Notes: generated by a model from the sequence alone, not told the origin. A stretch of 64,000 nucleotides of DNA from Candidatus Mailhella excrementigallinarum (GCA_944324075.1 CALUUZ010000010.1:1-64000), one strand, 5' to 3'; positions 54,011-63,790 are shown, counted from the stretch's first letter. Translations and numbers: made by a program.

Positions 54011-57000
54011 ATGAATCGCAGAGAGGAAACAGCCGCTCGCAGCCTGACGCAAAAATATATCGACAGCACGCTGCCGGAATACATTGCCGATTTCGGCCGG
54101 GAAATCCTGGCCGACGGCGGCGTCGGAAAATTCACTCTGCGCGAGGAGGGGGAAGTCTGGACTGCGGAAGGCACGGTTCAGGGCGAAGATTTTCAGGCGT
54201 ACAAACCGGTTCTGACAATTAATTTCCGAGATCAGCGGGTGGACGGCGCCTGCAACTGCATGGAGGCATTCAATGGCCCCTGCCGCCATATCGCGGCGGT
54301 CGCGCAGAAGCTTGTCGCCTCCCTTGCCGCCTCTGAAGGCGAACCGGAAAAAGAAGCCAAACCCAAAAGCGAGTGGCGGCACAGTTTCCGCAATTTCTTC
54401 GGCGGCACCTTTGAACCGGAAACAGGCCGTCACTATTTTCTTTTCCGCTTCTATCCCGAACCGGGCCGGCTTTCGGTCGCCTTCTTCCGTGCGCGGCAGA
54501 ACAAAACGGGGCTGTCATCAGTACGGCAGGAAATCACGCTCGATCATATCCTGCGCAACCCGGAATGGTGTGAACATTCCCCCGAACTGCCGCAGGTCGT
54601 CCGCCAGATCGCGCAGTATCTGGATTATTACGGCCATCGGGTGGAAATCCCTGACGGACTGTTATCCTGGTTCTTCTGGGCAATCCGCAATGAGGACTAC
54701 CTGTACTGGCAGGATACGGAAATTCCCTGCCGCATTGAAAGTTCACCCATGGCGCTCAAACTCAGACCGCACCTTGACGAGGAGGGTCTGCGCTTTGACG
54801 TGATGCTTCAGCGCGAGGGCAAGCAGCCCTTCTCCATAGTGGACGACGACGATGAAAGCGAAACCGGTCCCGCGCACAGGGGGTGCGCCACTTTTCATGG
54901 CCAGATGCCGCTGTGGGTATGCTGGAACCAGGGGTTCTACCCGGTGCAGACCTGTCTGCACCATGAAGTAATCCAGTCTCTGGTGCATGACGGCCCGCTG
55001 GTTCCTCAGGAAGATATTTCGGAATTTCTCGACCGGGTCTGGACCCGTCTGCCCTCTTCGGAACTGTATGAGCAGGATGAATTCCTCAAAATCATGGAAC
55101 CCGCTTTCCAGCCTGCCACCTATAACCCCAAGCTGTTCCTCGATGAAGAAGGGAGCCTGCTCACGCTGGAAGTGCAGAACATCTATGAAACCGTACACGG
55201 AGAATTCACTCTGCCCGGCCCGAATCCGGATTTCCAGACAGGCAGCTATATCTTTGAAGGCAAAACTTTTCTGATCCGACGGGATCAGAAGGAGGAATCC
55301 TCTCTGATCAGCCAGCTTGCGGATATGCGCTTCCAGCCTCGCAGCACCCGGCTCTGGTTCATGGAGCCGGAAGAGGCCATCGCCTTCCTGCTGGACTCCT
55401 ATCCCACTCTGGTGGAAAACTGGCGCGTGTATGGCGAAGCGACGCTCTCCCGCTACAAGGTGCGCGCTTCCTCTCCCATGGTCAATGCCAGCATTGAAAG
55501 CAATGAGAAGGACAAATGGTTTTCCCTGGATATTCAGGTGGAATACGACGGGCAAAGCCTGCCGCTGGAACGTATCTGGAAAGCCTGGCTCAAGGGCAAG
55601 CGCTATGTGCAGCTCAAGGACGGTTCCTACGCCAGCCTGCCGGAATCCTGGCTGGAAAAGCTGGCGCACAAGCTCAAGGTGCTCGGCCTTGATCCTGCCA
55701 AGCCGCCCAAGCGTCAGTTCAAGCAGTATGAAGCCCCGGTGCTGGACAGCCTGCTGGAAGACCTCCCCGCCGCCCAGGAAGACTCCTTCTGGAGCAAACT
55801 GCGGGACAGCATACGCAACTTCCAGGAAGTCAGACAGGTTTCCATGCCCAAGGGGCTGGCGGCGGAACTGCGCCCCTATCAGCTACAGGGGGTTTCCTAC
55901 CTCAACTTTCTTAATGAGTACGGCTTCGGCGGCATTCTGGCTGACGAAATGGGTCTCGGCAAAACCATCCAGACGCTGGCCTTCATCCAGCACATGGTCA
56001 ACAACGGGGCCACGGGGCCCAACCTGATTGTCGTGCCCACCTCGGTACTGCCCAACTGGGATCGCGAAGCTTCCAAGTTTGTTCCCAATCTTTCCCGTGT
56101 CATCGTCTACGGTACGCGGCGGGAAAATATCTTCCGCAAGATCGCGGACGCTGATCTGGTCATCACCACCTATGCCCTGCTGCGCCGTGATCTTGAAGAG
56201 CTGGAACAGCACAATTTCAACGCGATTATTCTGGACGAGGCGCAGAACATCAAAAACCCGAACACCATTACCGCCCGTTCGGTACGCAACATTCACGCGG
56301 GCATGAAGCTGTGCCTTTCCGGCACGCCCATTGAAAATAACCTGTTCGAACTGTGGAGTCTGTTTGAATTCCTCATGCCGGGCTTCCTCGGTTCCCAGCA
56401 CGCCTTCCAGCGCGGCGTAATCAAACCGATCAAGGAAGGCGACGCCGAAACCCTTGAATATCTGCGTTCACGCGTCAAACCCTTTATCCTGCGCCGTACC
56501 AAGGCCGAGGTCGTCAAGGATCTGCCGCCCAAGATCGAAAGCGTCACCTACTGCGCTCTGGCTGAGGAGCAGGCGGAACTTTACGCGGCTCTGGCCCGCA
56601 AGCTGCGCGATCAGGTGCTGGCCGACGTGGCCGAAAAGGGTATGGCCAAGAGCCAGATGTCCATTCTGGATGCACTGCTCAAACTGCGTCAGATCTGCTG
56701 TCATCCCAAACTGCTCAAGATGGATATGCCCGGTTTCAATGCCAATATGGTTTCCGGCAAGTTCGAGGCATTCAAGGACATGATCCTCGATATTGTGGAG
56801 GAAGGCCACAAGGTGCTGGTCTTCTCCCAGTTCGTGCAGATGCTTCAGCAGATTCGCGGCTGGCTTCAGATGACGGACATTCCCTTCTGCTATCTCGACG
56901 GTTCCAGCAAGGATCGTCTGGAACAGGTGGATCGTTTCAACAACAGCCCGGATATTCCCATCTTTCTCATTTCGCTCAAGGCGGGCGGAACGGGCCTCAA

Positions 57001-57259
57001 CCTTACCAGTGCGGATTACGTCATCCACTACGACCCGTGGTGGAACCCCGCTGTGGAAAGCCAGGCTACCGACCGTGCCCATCGTATCGGCCAGGCTCGC
57101 CAGGTTTTCTCCTACAAGCTGATCTGTCAGAATACCGTGGAAGAGAAAATTCTCAAGCTGCAGGACATGAAGCGAGGCGTGGCCGAAGCCGTCATCCCAG
57201 GTCAGGATTCGTGGAAGTCTCTCACCCGCGAGGATCTGGAAATGCTCTTCGAGGTCTAG
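54011..57259 (+). CDS. SNF2-family helicase with SWIM zinc finger
   Basis: A 1082-residue DNA-dependent ATPase. The N-terminal SWIM finger has Cys81, Cys83, Cys91 and His93 (CNCMEAFNGPCRH). A long middle region carries no clear motif. The SNF2 core starts near residue 615 with Walker A DEMGLGKTIQTLAF, DEAQ-like ILDEAQNIKNPNT, SGTPIENN, and in the C-terminal lobe QMLQQIRGWL, SLKAGGTGLNLT and QATDRAHRIGQ. Such proteins remodel protein-DNA complexes or help in recombination repair; the bacterial role is often unknown. The frame is complete with high similarity in length to the standalone SWIM-SNF2 class. Confidence 0.93.
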   Translation: MNRREETAARSLTQKYIDSTLPEYIADFGREILADGGVGKFTLREEGEVWTAEGTVQGEDFQAYKPVLTINFRDQRVDGACNCMEAFNGPCRHIAAVAQKLVASLAASEGEPEKEAKPKSEWRHSFRNFFGGTFEPETGRHYFLFRFYPEPGRLSVAFFRARQNKTGLSSVRQEITLDHILRNPEWCEHSPELPQVVRQIAQYLDYYGHRVEIPDGLLSWFFWAIRNEDYLYWQDTEIPCRIESSPMALKLRPHLDEEGLRFDVMLQREGKQPFSIVDDDDESETGPAHRGCATFHGQMPLWVCWNQGFYPVQTCLHHEVIQSLVHDGPLVPQEDISEFLDRVWTRLPSSELYEQDEFLKIMEPAFQPATYNPKLFLDEEGSLLTLEVQNIYETVHGEFTLPGPNPDFQTGSYIFEGKTFLIRRDQKEESSLISQLADMRFQPRSTRLWFMEPEEAIAFLLDSYPTLVENWRVYGEATLSRYKVRASSPMVNASIESNEKDKWFSLDIQVEYDGQSLPLERIWKAWLKGKRYVQLKDGSYASLPESWLEKLAHKLKVLGLDPAKPPKRQFKQYEAPVLDSLLEDLPAAQEDSFWSKLRDSIRNFQEVRQVSMPKGLAAELRPYQLQGVSYLNFLNEYGFGGILADEMGLGKTIQTLAFIQHMVNNGATGPNLIVVPTSVLPNWDREASKFVPNLSRVIVYGTRRENIFRKIADADLVITTYALLRRDLEELEQHNFNAIILDEAQNIKNPNTITARSVRNIHAGMKLCLSGTPIENNLFELWSLFEFLMPGFLGSQHAFQRGVIKPIKEGDAETLEYLRSRVKPFILRRTKAEVVKDLPPKIESVTYCALAEEQAELYAALARKLRDQVLADVAEKGMAKSQMSILDALLKLRQICCHPKLLKMDMPGFNANMVSGKFEAFKDMILDIVEEGHKVLVFSQFVQMLQQIRGWLQMTDIPFCYLDGSSKDRLEQVDRFNNSPDIPIFLISLKAGGTGLNLTSADYVIHYDPWWNPAVESQATDRAHRIGQARQVFSYKLICQNTVEEKILKLQDMKRGVAEAVIPGQDSWKSLTREDLEMLFEV

Positions 57260-57433
57260 AGCATTTTGCGTATGAAAACAGCTGCGGCCAGATCCTATGT
57301 TCCGGCCCGCAGGTTTCACGCCTTCGCCGGAGCTGTACGCGGCACCTGAATTGCGGCGTACAGCTCCGGCGTCGCAACGGAGCCTCGCCCTGCGCAACTC
57401 CGTGGAGCTTTTCATGAGCGAGATGCTCTGATG
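57260..57433. repeat. Nested inverted repeat, MITE-like
   Basis: Directly behind the SNF2 stop, AGAGCATTTTGCGTATGAAAA and a copy ending at about 57431 (reverse complement AGAGCATCTCGCTCATGAAAA) form imperfect ends of a 175-base palindrome. Inside, CGCCGGAGCTGTACGC and GCGTACAGCTCCGGCG (about 57324-57371) are a perfect 16-base pair with a 15-base loop. Mirror-like ends around a structured core resemble a small non-autonomous element. Coordinates may be off by one base. Confidence 0.5.
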
Positions 57434-57820
57434 CCATGCAGCCATAGAACCATGTTGGTAGTGTGCGCGGAGCGTATGGTTTTGCTCCGGCACAGGCGGC
57501 ATATTCCTTGCCGCAAAGGCAAGCCCTGTCCCGCACGGGCCAAAGGCAACATATATCCACGGCCGGCTCGCTTGCGCCTTCGTGAAGCCATGCTTCACCC
57601 GACTCCATGCAGCATGACCATGCGGCGGGGGGCGTCGCTCCATAGCTCGCTACACTCGCGCCTCCGGCGGTCAGGGGTATTTTCAACACTTTTCTGGAAC
57701 AGATCCAATACGTTATATTCAATGCCGATTTCGGCTCGCTCACGGCGGCTGCGCTCCGAAACATTTCATGTTGCGGAGCAGGGGAATCCTCGTGTCGGAA
57801 TGTGCCGTTGCAGAATGCGG
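57434..57820. other. Non-coding spacer with small hairpins
   Basis: No convincing gene: open frames here are spurious and carry no domain. It has GTGAAGC-CAT-GCTTCAC near 57580-57600, other small inverted pairs, and copy 2 of the 26-base repeat at 57754-57779. Confidence 0.5.
57754..57779. repeat. 26-base dispersed palindromic repeat, copy 2
   Basis: Identical to 27455-27480 over 26 bases, both on the plus strand reading CTCCGAAACA...TGTTGCGGAGC. It lies 41 bases behind the cca stop (convergent side). Confidence 0.75.
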
Positions 57821-58972
57821 CTACGTCTGTTCTCCCTCCGCCCGGCGAGCCTGCGCCAGAGTCTGGCATTGCAGTTCGCGGAGGTAGCGGCCGGAGGCTT
57901 CTCCCTGCCCGCGTTTCTCTTCCGGCAGTCTGACCCTGAGAATACAATCCAGTGCTGCGTCGGCCTCGGCCTGGAGCCTCCGCCCGCTGTCAGCACTGGC
58001 AAGCGCCCAGAATTCCTCGTGCAGCCGCATGGTATGGACTTCCCATAACGTGTCGCGCAAAGTCGCGGGGCGGAGCTTCTCAAGCATTCCGGCCTTCATG
58101 TGCAGACGGGCGGCCATGGCGCCCGCACGGATGAAACGCTTCGGCAACGCCAGACGGCCCCCCAGAGTACGGGCGGCAAGCTCACCCCGGAGTTCATGAC
58201 CATAATGATGGGGCAGCATCGCCGCATCAGTTTCGGCCTTCCCCAGATCATGGCACAGCCCCATCCACACGGCCAACTCTCTTTTTCCGGCGGGCAGCCC
58301 GGAATTCCGCGCAATGGAATCCATGATTTCCCCGGTATGCTCAAGTACGGAGTTGTCATGCCAGGGACGCGGCCCCGCCGGGATATCCGAACACCCGGCC
58401 AGTTCGGCAAACCAGGGACGCAGGCATCCGCCCCGTTCCAGCGCGGAAAGAAAACGGGAAGGACGCGGGGCGGCAAGCGCCTTGAGTGTTTCCCCGCACA
58501 CCCGCTCCGGAGGAAGCGATTCCAGCAGGCCATGCGCCGCTGTTTCGCGCATCTGCTCCACAGCCTCCTCCGCCAGGGAAAAGTCCGGCAGCGCCGCGGC
58601 CAGACGGGCAAGACGATACACGCGCGCGGGATCGTCGAAAAAGGCGCATGTCGAAACAGGGCGCAGTACGCCTTCGCGCAGATCATCCAGCGATCTCGGG
58701 TGCATATACAGCCTGCCGCGGTCGTCCAGTAACAGGGCATTGACAGTCAGATCGCGCCGCATCACGTCTTCGTCAGGCGATCCCCCTGTCAGCGGACAGA
58801 ACTCGAAGCCCCCGGCGACCCAGATCGGCGGGTGTTCACTCGTCTTGCGGGCATGGGGAAAGCGTTGTACAAAATCTTCTTCCGTGCCGGAAAACGCAAA
58901 ATCCATGTCATGTACGGGCCTTCCAAGAAGCATGTCACGTACGGCTCCGCCGGCCAGAAACAAGGATGCCAT
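57821..58972 (-). CDS. cca: CCA-adding tRNA nucleotidyltransferase
   Basis: A 383-residue enzyme that repairs or adds the CCA end of tRNA. The catalytic polymerase-beta motif is FLAGGAVRDMLLGRPVHDMDFAF at residues 5-27 with the two Asp; RRDLTVNALL near residue 72 and DDPARVYRLARLAA near residue 113 follow. An HD-type domain, with LEHTGEIMDS and LCHDLGKAETD, adds phosphatase-like function. ATG 58972 is preceded by GGAG nine bases upstream. The tRNA genes in this window all encode CCA, so the enzyme may serve repair. Confidence 0.93.
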   Translation of the reverse strand: MASLFLAGGAVRDMLLGRPVHDMDFAFSGTEEDFVQRFPHARKTSEHPPIWVAGGFEFCPLTGGSPDEDVMRRDLTVNALLLDDRGRLYMHPRSLDDLREGVLRPVSTCAFFDDPARVYRLARLAAALPDFSLAEEAVEQMRETAAHGLLESLPPERVCGETLKALAAPRPSRFLSALERGGCLRPWFAELAGCSDIPAGPRPWHDNSVLEHTGEIMDSIARNSGLPAGKRELAVWMGLCHDLGKAETDAAMLPHHYGHELRGELAARTLGGRLALPKRFIRAGAMAARLHMKAGMLEKLRPATLRDTLWEVHTMRLHEEFWALASADSGRRLQAEADAALDCILRVRLPEEKRGQGEASGRYLRELQCQTLAQARRAEGEQT

Positions 58973-58975
58973 TTC

Positions 58976-59980
58976 GTGTACTCCATCATCAGATTATTGC
59001 ATCAGGGCTGGAAAGATTCCGCCGGACGGGAAATCGCCGCGCCGTTTTCCTCCGCCCTTCTGGCCGAGTCTCCGCTCGCTCCGGGCGTTCCTCTCGGGCC
59101 CCCGTCCGGAGAAGTCCCCTGGCTGGAAGGAAGTGCGGCGGGCGCGCCGGTCCCACTGTATCTGGCGGGAGCCTCCACTTCAAGCCTCGATCTCGCGCAC
59201 GCGCTGACCGCGTTCGGCGAGTTTCCGGAATGGGGCAGCGTTGTCGCGCACACGCAGAGTTCCGGGCGTGGACAGTTGCGAAGACACTGGATATCGCCCC
59301 CGGGAAACCTGTACGCCGCACTCCGGCTTCCGCTGCAGGGAGTGTTTGCGTCCGGGGCAGCGTCTCTCGCCGTGGGAGCCCTGCTGGCGGAAGGACTCAA
59401 CGCGGCAGGATATCCCGTGTTTCTGAAATGGCCGAACGATCTTCTGCAGCGCGGCAGCGCAGAGGCTCCCCATGCATGGCGAAAAATCGGCGGCATTCTG
59501 CTGGAGGAACGTGACGGAACCCTGATAGCGGGAATAGGCATCAATCTGGCGTCCGCGCCGTGTTCCTCCCTCCTCAGGGAAGAACACGCCTTTCCGGCGG
59601 GACCTCTGTGCCCCCCGCTCCTTCTTCCATCCGCGCAGCATCACGTCGAGCAAGGTTTCGGACAAGTTTTCACATTATGGCGTTCGCTTGTGGAGCACAT
59701 ATTTTTCTGCTACACACAAAAGATATCTTCAGCCGGAATGATATCCGACGGGGAAGACTGGTGGTTCAATATGGTGAGCGCCTGTCTCGCCTTCCGGCGG
59801 CAGCCGGTGCGACTTGTGAACGCCCAGCCCGCGAGCGGGGAGAAATGCCCGGAACTCGTCGAGGGAATCATGGAAGGGATTGACGGGGACGGTGCCCTGT
59901 GTCTCGCGACCGAGCGCGGCAGAGAAAAATTTATCGGCGGCTCACTTGCGCCCATGCGCAAAGCTGACTCAAAGAGGTAA
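58976..59980 (+). CDS. birA: Biotin--[acetyl-CoA-carboxylase] ligase
   Basis: A protein of about 334 residues that attaches biotin to carboxylases. The core motifs are AHTQSSGRGQLRRHW (biotin-binding GRGR-type loop), FLKWPNDLL and KIGGILLEERDGTLIAGIGINL. No N-terminal helix-turn-helix is present, so it is not a repressor. I start at GTG 58976 (Val-Tyr-Ser-Ile), four bases from the divergent cca start; a longer frame back to 58832 lies inside cca. It ends two bases before the pyruvate carboxylase gene, its likely substrate. Confidence 0.85.
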   Translation: MYSIIRLLHQGWKDSAGREIAAPFSSALLAESPLAPGVPLGPPSGEVPWLEGSAAGAPVPLYLAGASTSSLDLAHALTAFGEFPEWGSVVAHTQSSGRGQLRRHWISPPGNLYAALRLPLQGVFASGAASLAVGALLAEGLNAAGYPVFLKWPNDLLQRGSAEAPHAWRKIGGILLEERDGTLIAGIGINLASAPCSSLLREEHAFPAGPLCPPLLLPSAQHHVEQGFGQVFTLWRSLVEHIFFCYTQKISSAGMISDGEDWWFNMVSACLAFRRQPVRLVNAQPASGEKCPELVEGIMEGIDGDGALCLATERGREKFIGGSLAPMRKADSKR

Positions 59981-59982
59981 CA

Positions 59983-62900
59983 ATGGCATTTCGAACGATG
60001 GAAGAGTTGGGGGCATTTCTCAAAAATAAACCCATTCTCGTCGCAAATCGCGGCATCCCGGCCCGGCGCATCTGCCGCTCCATCCGCGAGCGCTTTCATG
60101 CCGTCGCCGTCATGACGGCCACCGATATCGACAAGACTTCCCCCGCCGCATCCTCGGCCCAGGAACTCATGCTGCTGGGCGCGGATCCCAATGCGTATCT
60201 CGATCTTGATCTTATCATCAGCAAGGCCAAAAAGCGCGGCATTGTCGCCATCCATCCCGGCTGGGGCTTCGCGTCGGAAGATGAGAGCTTCCCCCGCAAA
60301 TGCGCCGAGGCGGGAATTGTCTTCATCGGTTCCACAGCGGAATCCATGAACCTTCTGGGAAACAAGGTTCAGGCAAGGCAGCTGGCCATGAGCCTGGATG
60401 TTCCTGTGGTGCCCGGGTCCGAGGGAGCCGTCGACGTGGCGGAAGCCCGCTCCATCATCAAGCGGATGGGGCTGCCCGCCATGCTCAAGGCGGAAGGCGG
60501 TGGCGGCGGACGCGGCATTTTCGTCATCCGCAATGAAGAAGAACTGGAAGACGCCTTTCTCAAGGCATCCACCATGGCCGAGGCATCTTTCGGCAACCCC
60601 CGCCTGTTTGTGGAAAAATATCTGGAACATGTGCGCCATATAGAAATCCAGGTTATTGCGGACGCGCACGGCAACGTCTTCGCCTTTGACGAACGCGACT
60701 GCTCAATCCAGCGTAACCACCAGAAGCTGATCGAAATCACGCCCTCCCCCTGGGTCGGGCTGACCGAGGAACTGCGCGCACGTCTCAAGGAATATGCCCG
60801 CCGTCTGGTCAGCGCCGTACATTACCAGTCGCTGGCTACTGTCGAATTTCTGGTCACGCAGGACGGCACGCCGTACATGATCGAAGTCAACACGCGCCTG
60901 CAGGTGGAACACGGCATCACGGAATGCCGGTACGGCATCGACCTTGTGGAACAGCAAATCGCCGTGGCCTTCGGCGTACCTCTGACTCTGACCACGGAAA
61001 ACACGCGTCCTTCCTGCACGGCCATGCAGGTGCGCATCAACTGCGAAGATCCGCAGAAAAACTTTTCCCCGAACGCCGGGCGTATCCGGCGCTATGTCTC
61101 CCCCGGCGGCCCCGGCGTGCGTCTGGACTCCAACCTGTCCGCCGGGTATGAATTCCCCTCGAACTACGATTCGGCCGGGGCTCTGCTCATCGCGTACGGT
61201 TCAGGATGGGACAAGGTGCGCGGCATCATGGAGCGCACGCTGGATGAATACAGCATCGGCGGGCTGAAAACGACCATCCCCTTCTATCGGCATATTCTGA
61301 ACAACAAGGCGTTCTGCGACGCAGCGTTCGATACGAGTTTCGTCGCCGACACGCCCGAACTCATGAACTTCCAGGACATGCCCCATGAAGGCGAACGTCT
61401 GACCCGCCTTGTAGCGGAAATTTCCGCTCGGGGCTACAACCCCTATGTCCAGCTTGGAGAATACCGTACGGCGGATACGCCCCGCCTGCCCGAATTCAAC
61501 CCCGTTCTTCCCTCCATTCCTTCCCAGCTCAGAAGGGCGCCCTCTCCCTACCCGCGCGAGGATCGCGCCGCTCTGCTCTCGTTTCTGCGGGATTCCGGCA
61601 AGGTGCATCTGACGGACACCACCACGCGTGACGGTACACAGTCCAACAGCGGCAACCGTTTCCGCCTGGCGGAAGATCAGCTTGTCGGCCCCTATCTGGA
61701 CAACTGCAGCTTTTTCTCGCTTGAAAACGGCGGGGGCGCGCATTTCCATGTGGCCATGATGGCCAACATGACCTACCCCTTCAGCGAAGCCGCGGCCTGG
61801 AACCGCTTCGCTCCCAAAACATTGAAACAGATTCTGGTGCGTTCCACCAATGTTCTCGGCTATACGCCCCAGCCCCGGAATCTGATGCAGATTACCGGGG
61901 AAATGATCTGTGATCATTACCAGATCATCAGGTGTTTCGATTTTCTTAACGATATCAGAAACATGCGCCCACTCGCGGAAGTCGTCATGTCCCGCGGGGA
62001 CGTCGTGTTTGAACCTGCCGTCTCACTTTCATGGACAAAGGGGTTTGATGTCGAGCACTACCTTGGTGTAACCGAAGCCACGCTTGATATGGTGGCTTCC
62101 GTCATGGGGGCGACTCAGGCCGAAGCAGCCCGCAACATTATTCTCGGTCTCAAGGATATGGCCGGCCTCTGCCCTCCGCGCTTCATGAAGGAGCTTGTCG
62201 GGGCGCTGCGCCGCCGCTGGCCCGAACTCGTGCTGCATTATCACCGCCATTACACGGACGGCCTGTTTGTCCCCAGCGTGGGAGCCGCCGCCCAGGCAGG
62301 AGCCCACATTCTCGACGTTCAGCTCGGAGCCTCCGTCCGCTCCTACGGGCAGGGTGATGCCCTGTCCACCATTGCCTATCTGGAGGAAGAACTTGGTCTG
62401 GAAACACTGGTCGACAAGGATATGCTGCGCCAGGCAAACTTTGTGGTCAAACAGATCATGCCCTTCTACGATCGCTATTGTTCCCCCTATTTTCTGGGAA
62501 TCGATCACGATGTCGTGAAACACGGCATGCCCGGCGGGGCCACGTCCTCCTCGCAGGAAGGAGCGATGAAACAGGGCTATATCCACCTTCTTCCCTATAT
62601 GCTCCGTTTCCTGGCCGGGACGCGGCAGATCGTGCGCTATCATGACGTGACGCCAGGCTCGCAGATTACATGGAACACCGCTTTTCTGGCCGTTACGGGA
62701 GCCTGGAAGCGCGGCGGCGAGGAAGCCGTCCGGCACTTGCTGCAGGTTCTTGAGCGGCAGGTTGCGACACCGGACGATCAGGTTCCGGGAGATCTTCGGG
62801 AGGCCCGTCTGAGCTTGTATCGGGACTGCAACGACGCTTTCCGCAACCTGCTGCTCGGCAAGTTCGGCAGGCTGCCTCTTGGCTTCCCGGCCGACTGGGT

Positions 62901-63687
62901 TTACCAGAGCGCCTTCGGTGAAAACTGGGAAGCCGCAATCCGGGAGCGGACCGAGGATTCTCCGCTCCAGCATCTTTCCCCCGTCGACATCAGAGGCGAG
63001 GTAGAAAGCTGCGCGGCCATCATCAAGCGTCCGCTGAACGAAGAAGAAGAGGTACTCTACCTCAATCATCCCGGAGACGCCGTCAAAACCATGCAATTTG
63101 TCGCACAGTTCGGAGACCCGAACAATCTGCCGCTTCATGTTTGGTTTGAAGGGCTGAAGCCGGGCCAGGAAATGCAGTTCACCGACTCCGACGGCAAACC
63201 GCACGAAATGAGCATATTCAGCATCAGTCCCGTTTCCGATCAGGGGACGATCATGGTGCGATACCGCTATGATTCCGAACTGCTCTCCCATGAGGTGAAG
63301 GTGGCAAGCGCCACGGGCGGGGCTTCTCATTCCGTGCCCATGGCGGAGGCGGGCAATCCCCTGCATGTGGCCGCGCCGTCCAACGGAGACTTGTGGGTCG
63401 TGCATGTCAAGCCCGGCGATCTGGTGAAAGCCGGGCAGGAACTGTTCAATATCTCCATCATGAAACAGGAAAAGGCGGTGCTGGCCACAGTTGACGGAAT
63501 CGTCAAAAATGTGTTCAAAACGGCTGACTACAAGACAACAAGAAAAATGGTGCCTGTTCGCGAAGGTGAACTCATTGTTGAATTGGGGCGCGCGCCGAAT
63601 TTTTGCGCGAATCCCGCCTGCGCGAAGCCTCTGCCTTCCGCTTCCATTCTGTACTGCCCCTGGTGCGGTCATAAGGTAAGCGACTAG
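59983..63687 (+). CDS. pyc: Pyruvate carboxylase
   Basis: A 1234-residue biotin enzyme that carboxylates pyruvate to oxaloacetate. It has an N-terminal biotin-carboxylase half (ATP-grasp GGGGRGIFV near residue 165, EVNTRLQVEH near residue 300), a carboxyltransferase half (DTTTRDGTQS near residue 545, LKDMAGLCPP near residue 722, HYHRHYTDG near residue 750) and a C-terminal biotinyl domain. Unusual points: the biotin site reads SIMKQEK rather than AMKME, the metal-site region differs from the usual WGGATFD and HTHDTSG, and a zinc ribbon (CANPAC...CPWCG) closes the protein. Length fits the Desulfovibrio-type enzyme. It sits two bases behind birA. Confidence 0.92.
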   Translation: MAFRTMEELGAFLKNKPILVANRGIPARRICRSIRERFHAVAVMTATDIDKTSPAASSAQELMLLGADPNAYLDLDLIISKAKKRGIVAIHPGWGFASEDESFPRKCAEAGIVFIGSTAESMNLLGNKVQARQLAMSLDVPVVPGSEGAVDVAEARSIIKRMGLPAMLKAEGGGGGRGIFVIRNEEELEDAFLKASTMAEASFGNPRLFVEKYLEHVRHIEIQVIADAHGNVFAFDERDCSIQRNHQKLIEITPSPWVGLTEELRARLKEYARRLVSAVHYQSLATVEFLVTQDGTPYMIEVNTRLQVEHGITECRYGIDLVEQQIAVAFGVPLTLTTENTRPSCTAMQVRINCEDPQKNFSPNAGRIRRYVSPGGPGVRLDSNLSAGYEFPSNYDSAGALLIAYGSGWDKVRGIMERTLDEYSIGGLKTTIPFYRHILNNKAFCDAAFDTSFVADTPELMNFQDMPHEGERLTRLVAEISARGYNPYVQLGEYRTADTPRLPEFNPVLPSIPSQLRRAPSPYPREDRAALLSFLRDSGKVHLTDTTTRDGTQSNSGNRFRLAEDQLVGPYLDNCSFFSLENGGGAHFHVAMMANMTYPFSEAAAWNRFAPKTLKQILVRSTNVLGYTPQPRNLMQITGEMICDHYQIIRCFDFLNDIRNMRPLAEVVMSRGDVVFEPAVSLSWTKGFDVEHYLGVTEATLDMVASVMGATQAEAARNIILGLKDMAGLCPPRFMKELVGALRRRWPELVLHYHRHYTDGLFVPSVGAAAQAGAHILDVQLGASVRSYGQGDALSTIAYLEEELGLETLVDKDMLRQANFVVKQIMPFYDRYCSPYFLGIDHDVVKHGMPGGATSSSQEGAMKQGYIHLLPYMLRFLAGTRQIVRYHDVTPGSQITWNTAFLAVTGAWKRGGEEAVRHLLQVLERQVATPDDQVPGDLREARLSLYRDCNDAFRNLLLGKFGRLPLGFPADWVYQSAFGENWEAAIRERTEDSPLQHLSPVDIRGEVESCAAIIKRPLNEEEEVLYLNHPGDAVKTMQFVAQFGDPNNLPLHVWFEGLKPGQEMQFTDSDGKPHEMSIFSISPVSDQGTIMVRYRYDSELLSHEVKVASATGGASHSVPMAEAGNPLHVAAPSNGDLWVVHVKPGDLVKAGQELFNISIMKQEKAVLATVDGIVKNVFKTADYKTTRKMVPVREGELIVELGRAPNFCANPACAKPLPSASILYCPWCGHKVSD

Positions 63688-63740
63688 TGCAGTTGACGCT
63701 GAAACTCTCCCCGGCCGGGATGCCGTTTCCGACACGACGG

Positions 63741-63790
63741 ACTGCGGTTTCAGACGCGGGCCTTCGGCTTCGGCGCGAAAGAACCGCAGT
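63741..63790. other. Hairpin behind pyc
   Basis: ACTGCGGTT (63741-63749) and AACCGCAGT (63782-63790) are perfect 9-base inverted arms around a GC-rich 32-base loop. It lies in the 234-base spacer before the next gene, with no T-run, so its role is open; a leader structure or partial terminator is possible. Confidence 0.4.

Noticed and set aside
57431-58048. 205-codon plus-strand frame behind the SNF2 gene
   Set aside because: No ribosome site, no domain, overlaps cca and passes through palindromic repeats; read as spacer.
62029-63735. 568-codon minus-strand open frame
   Set aside because: Antisense shadow of the pyruvate carboxylase carboxyltransferase and biotinyl regions.
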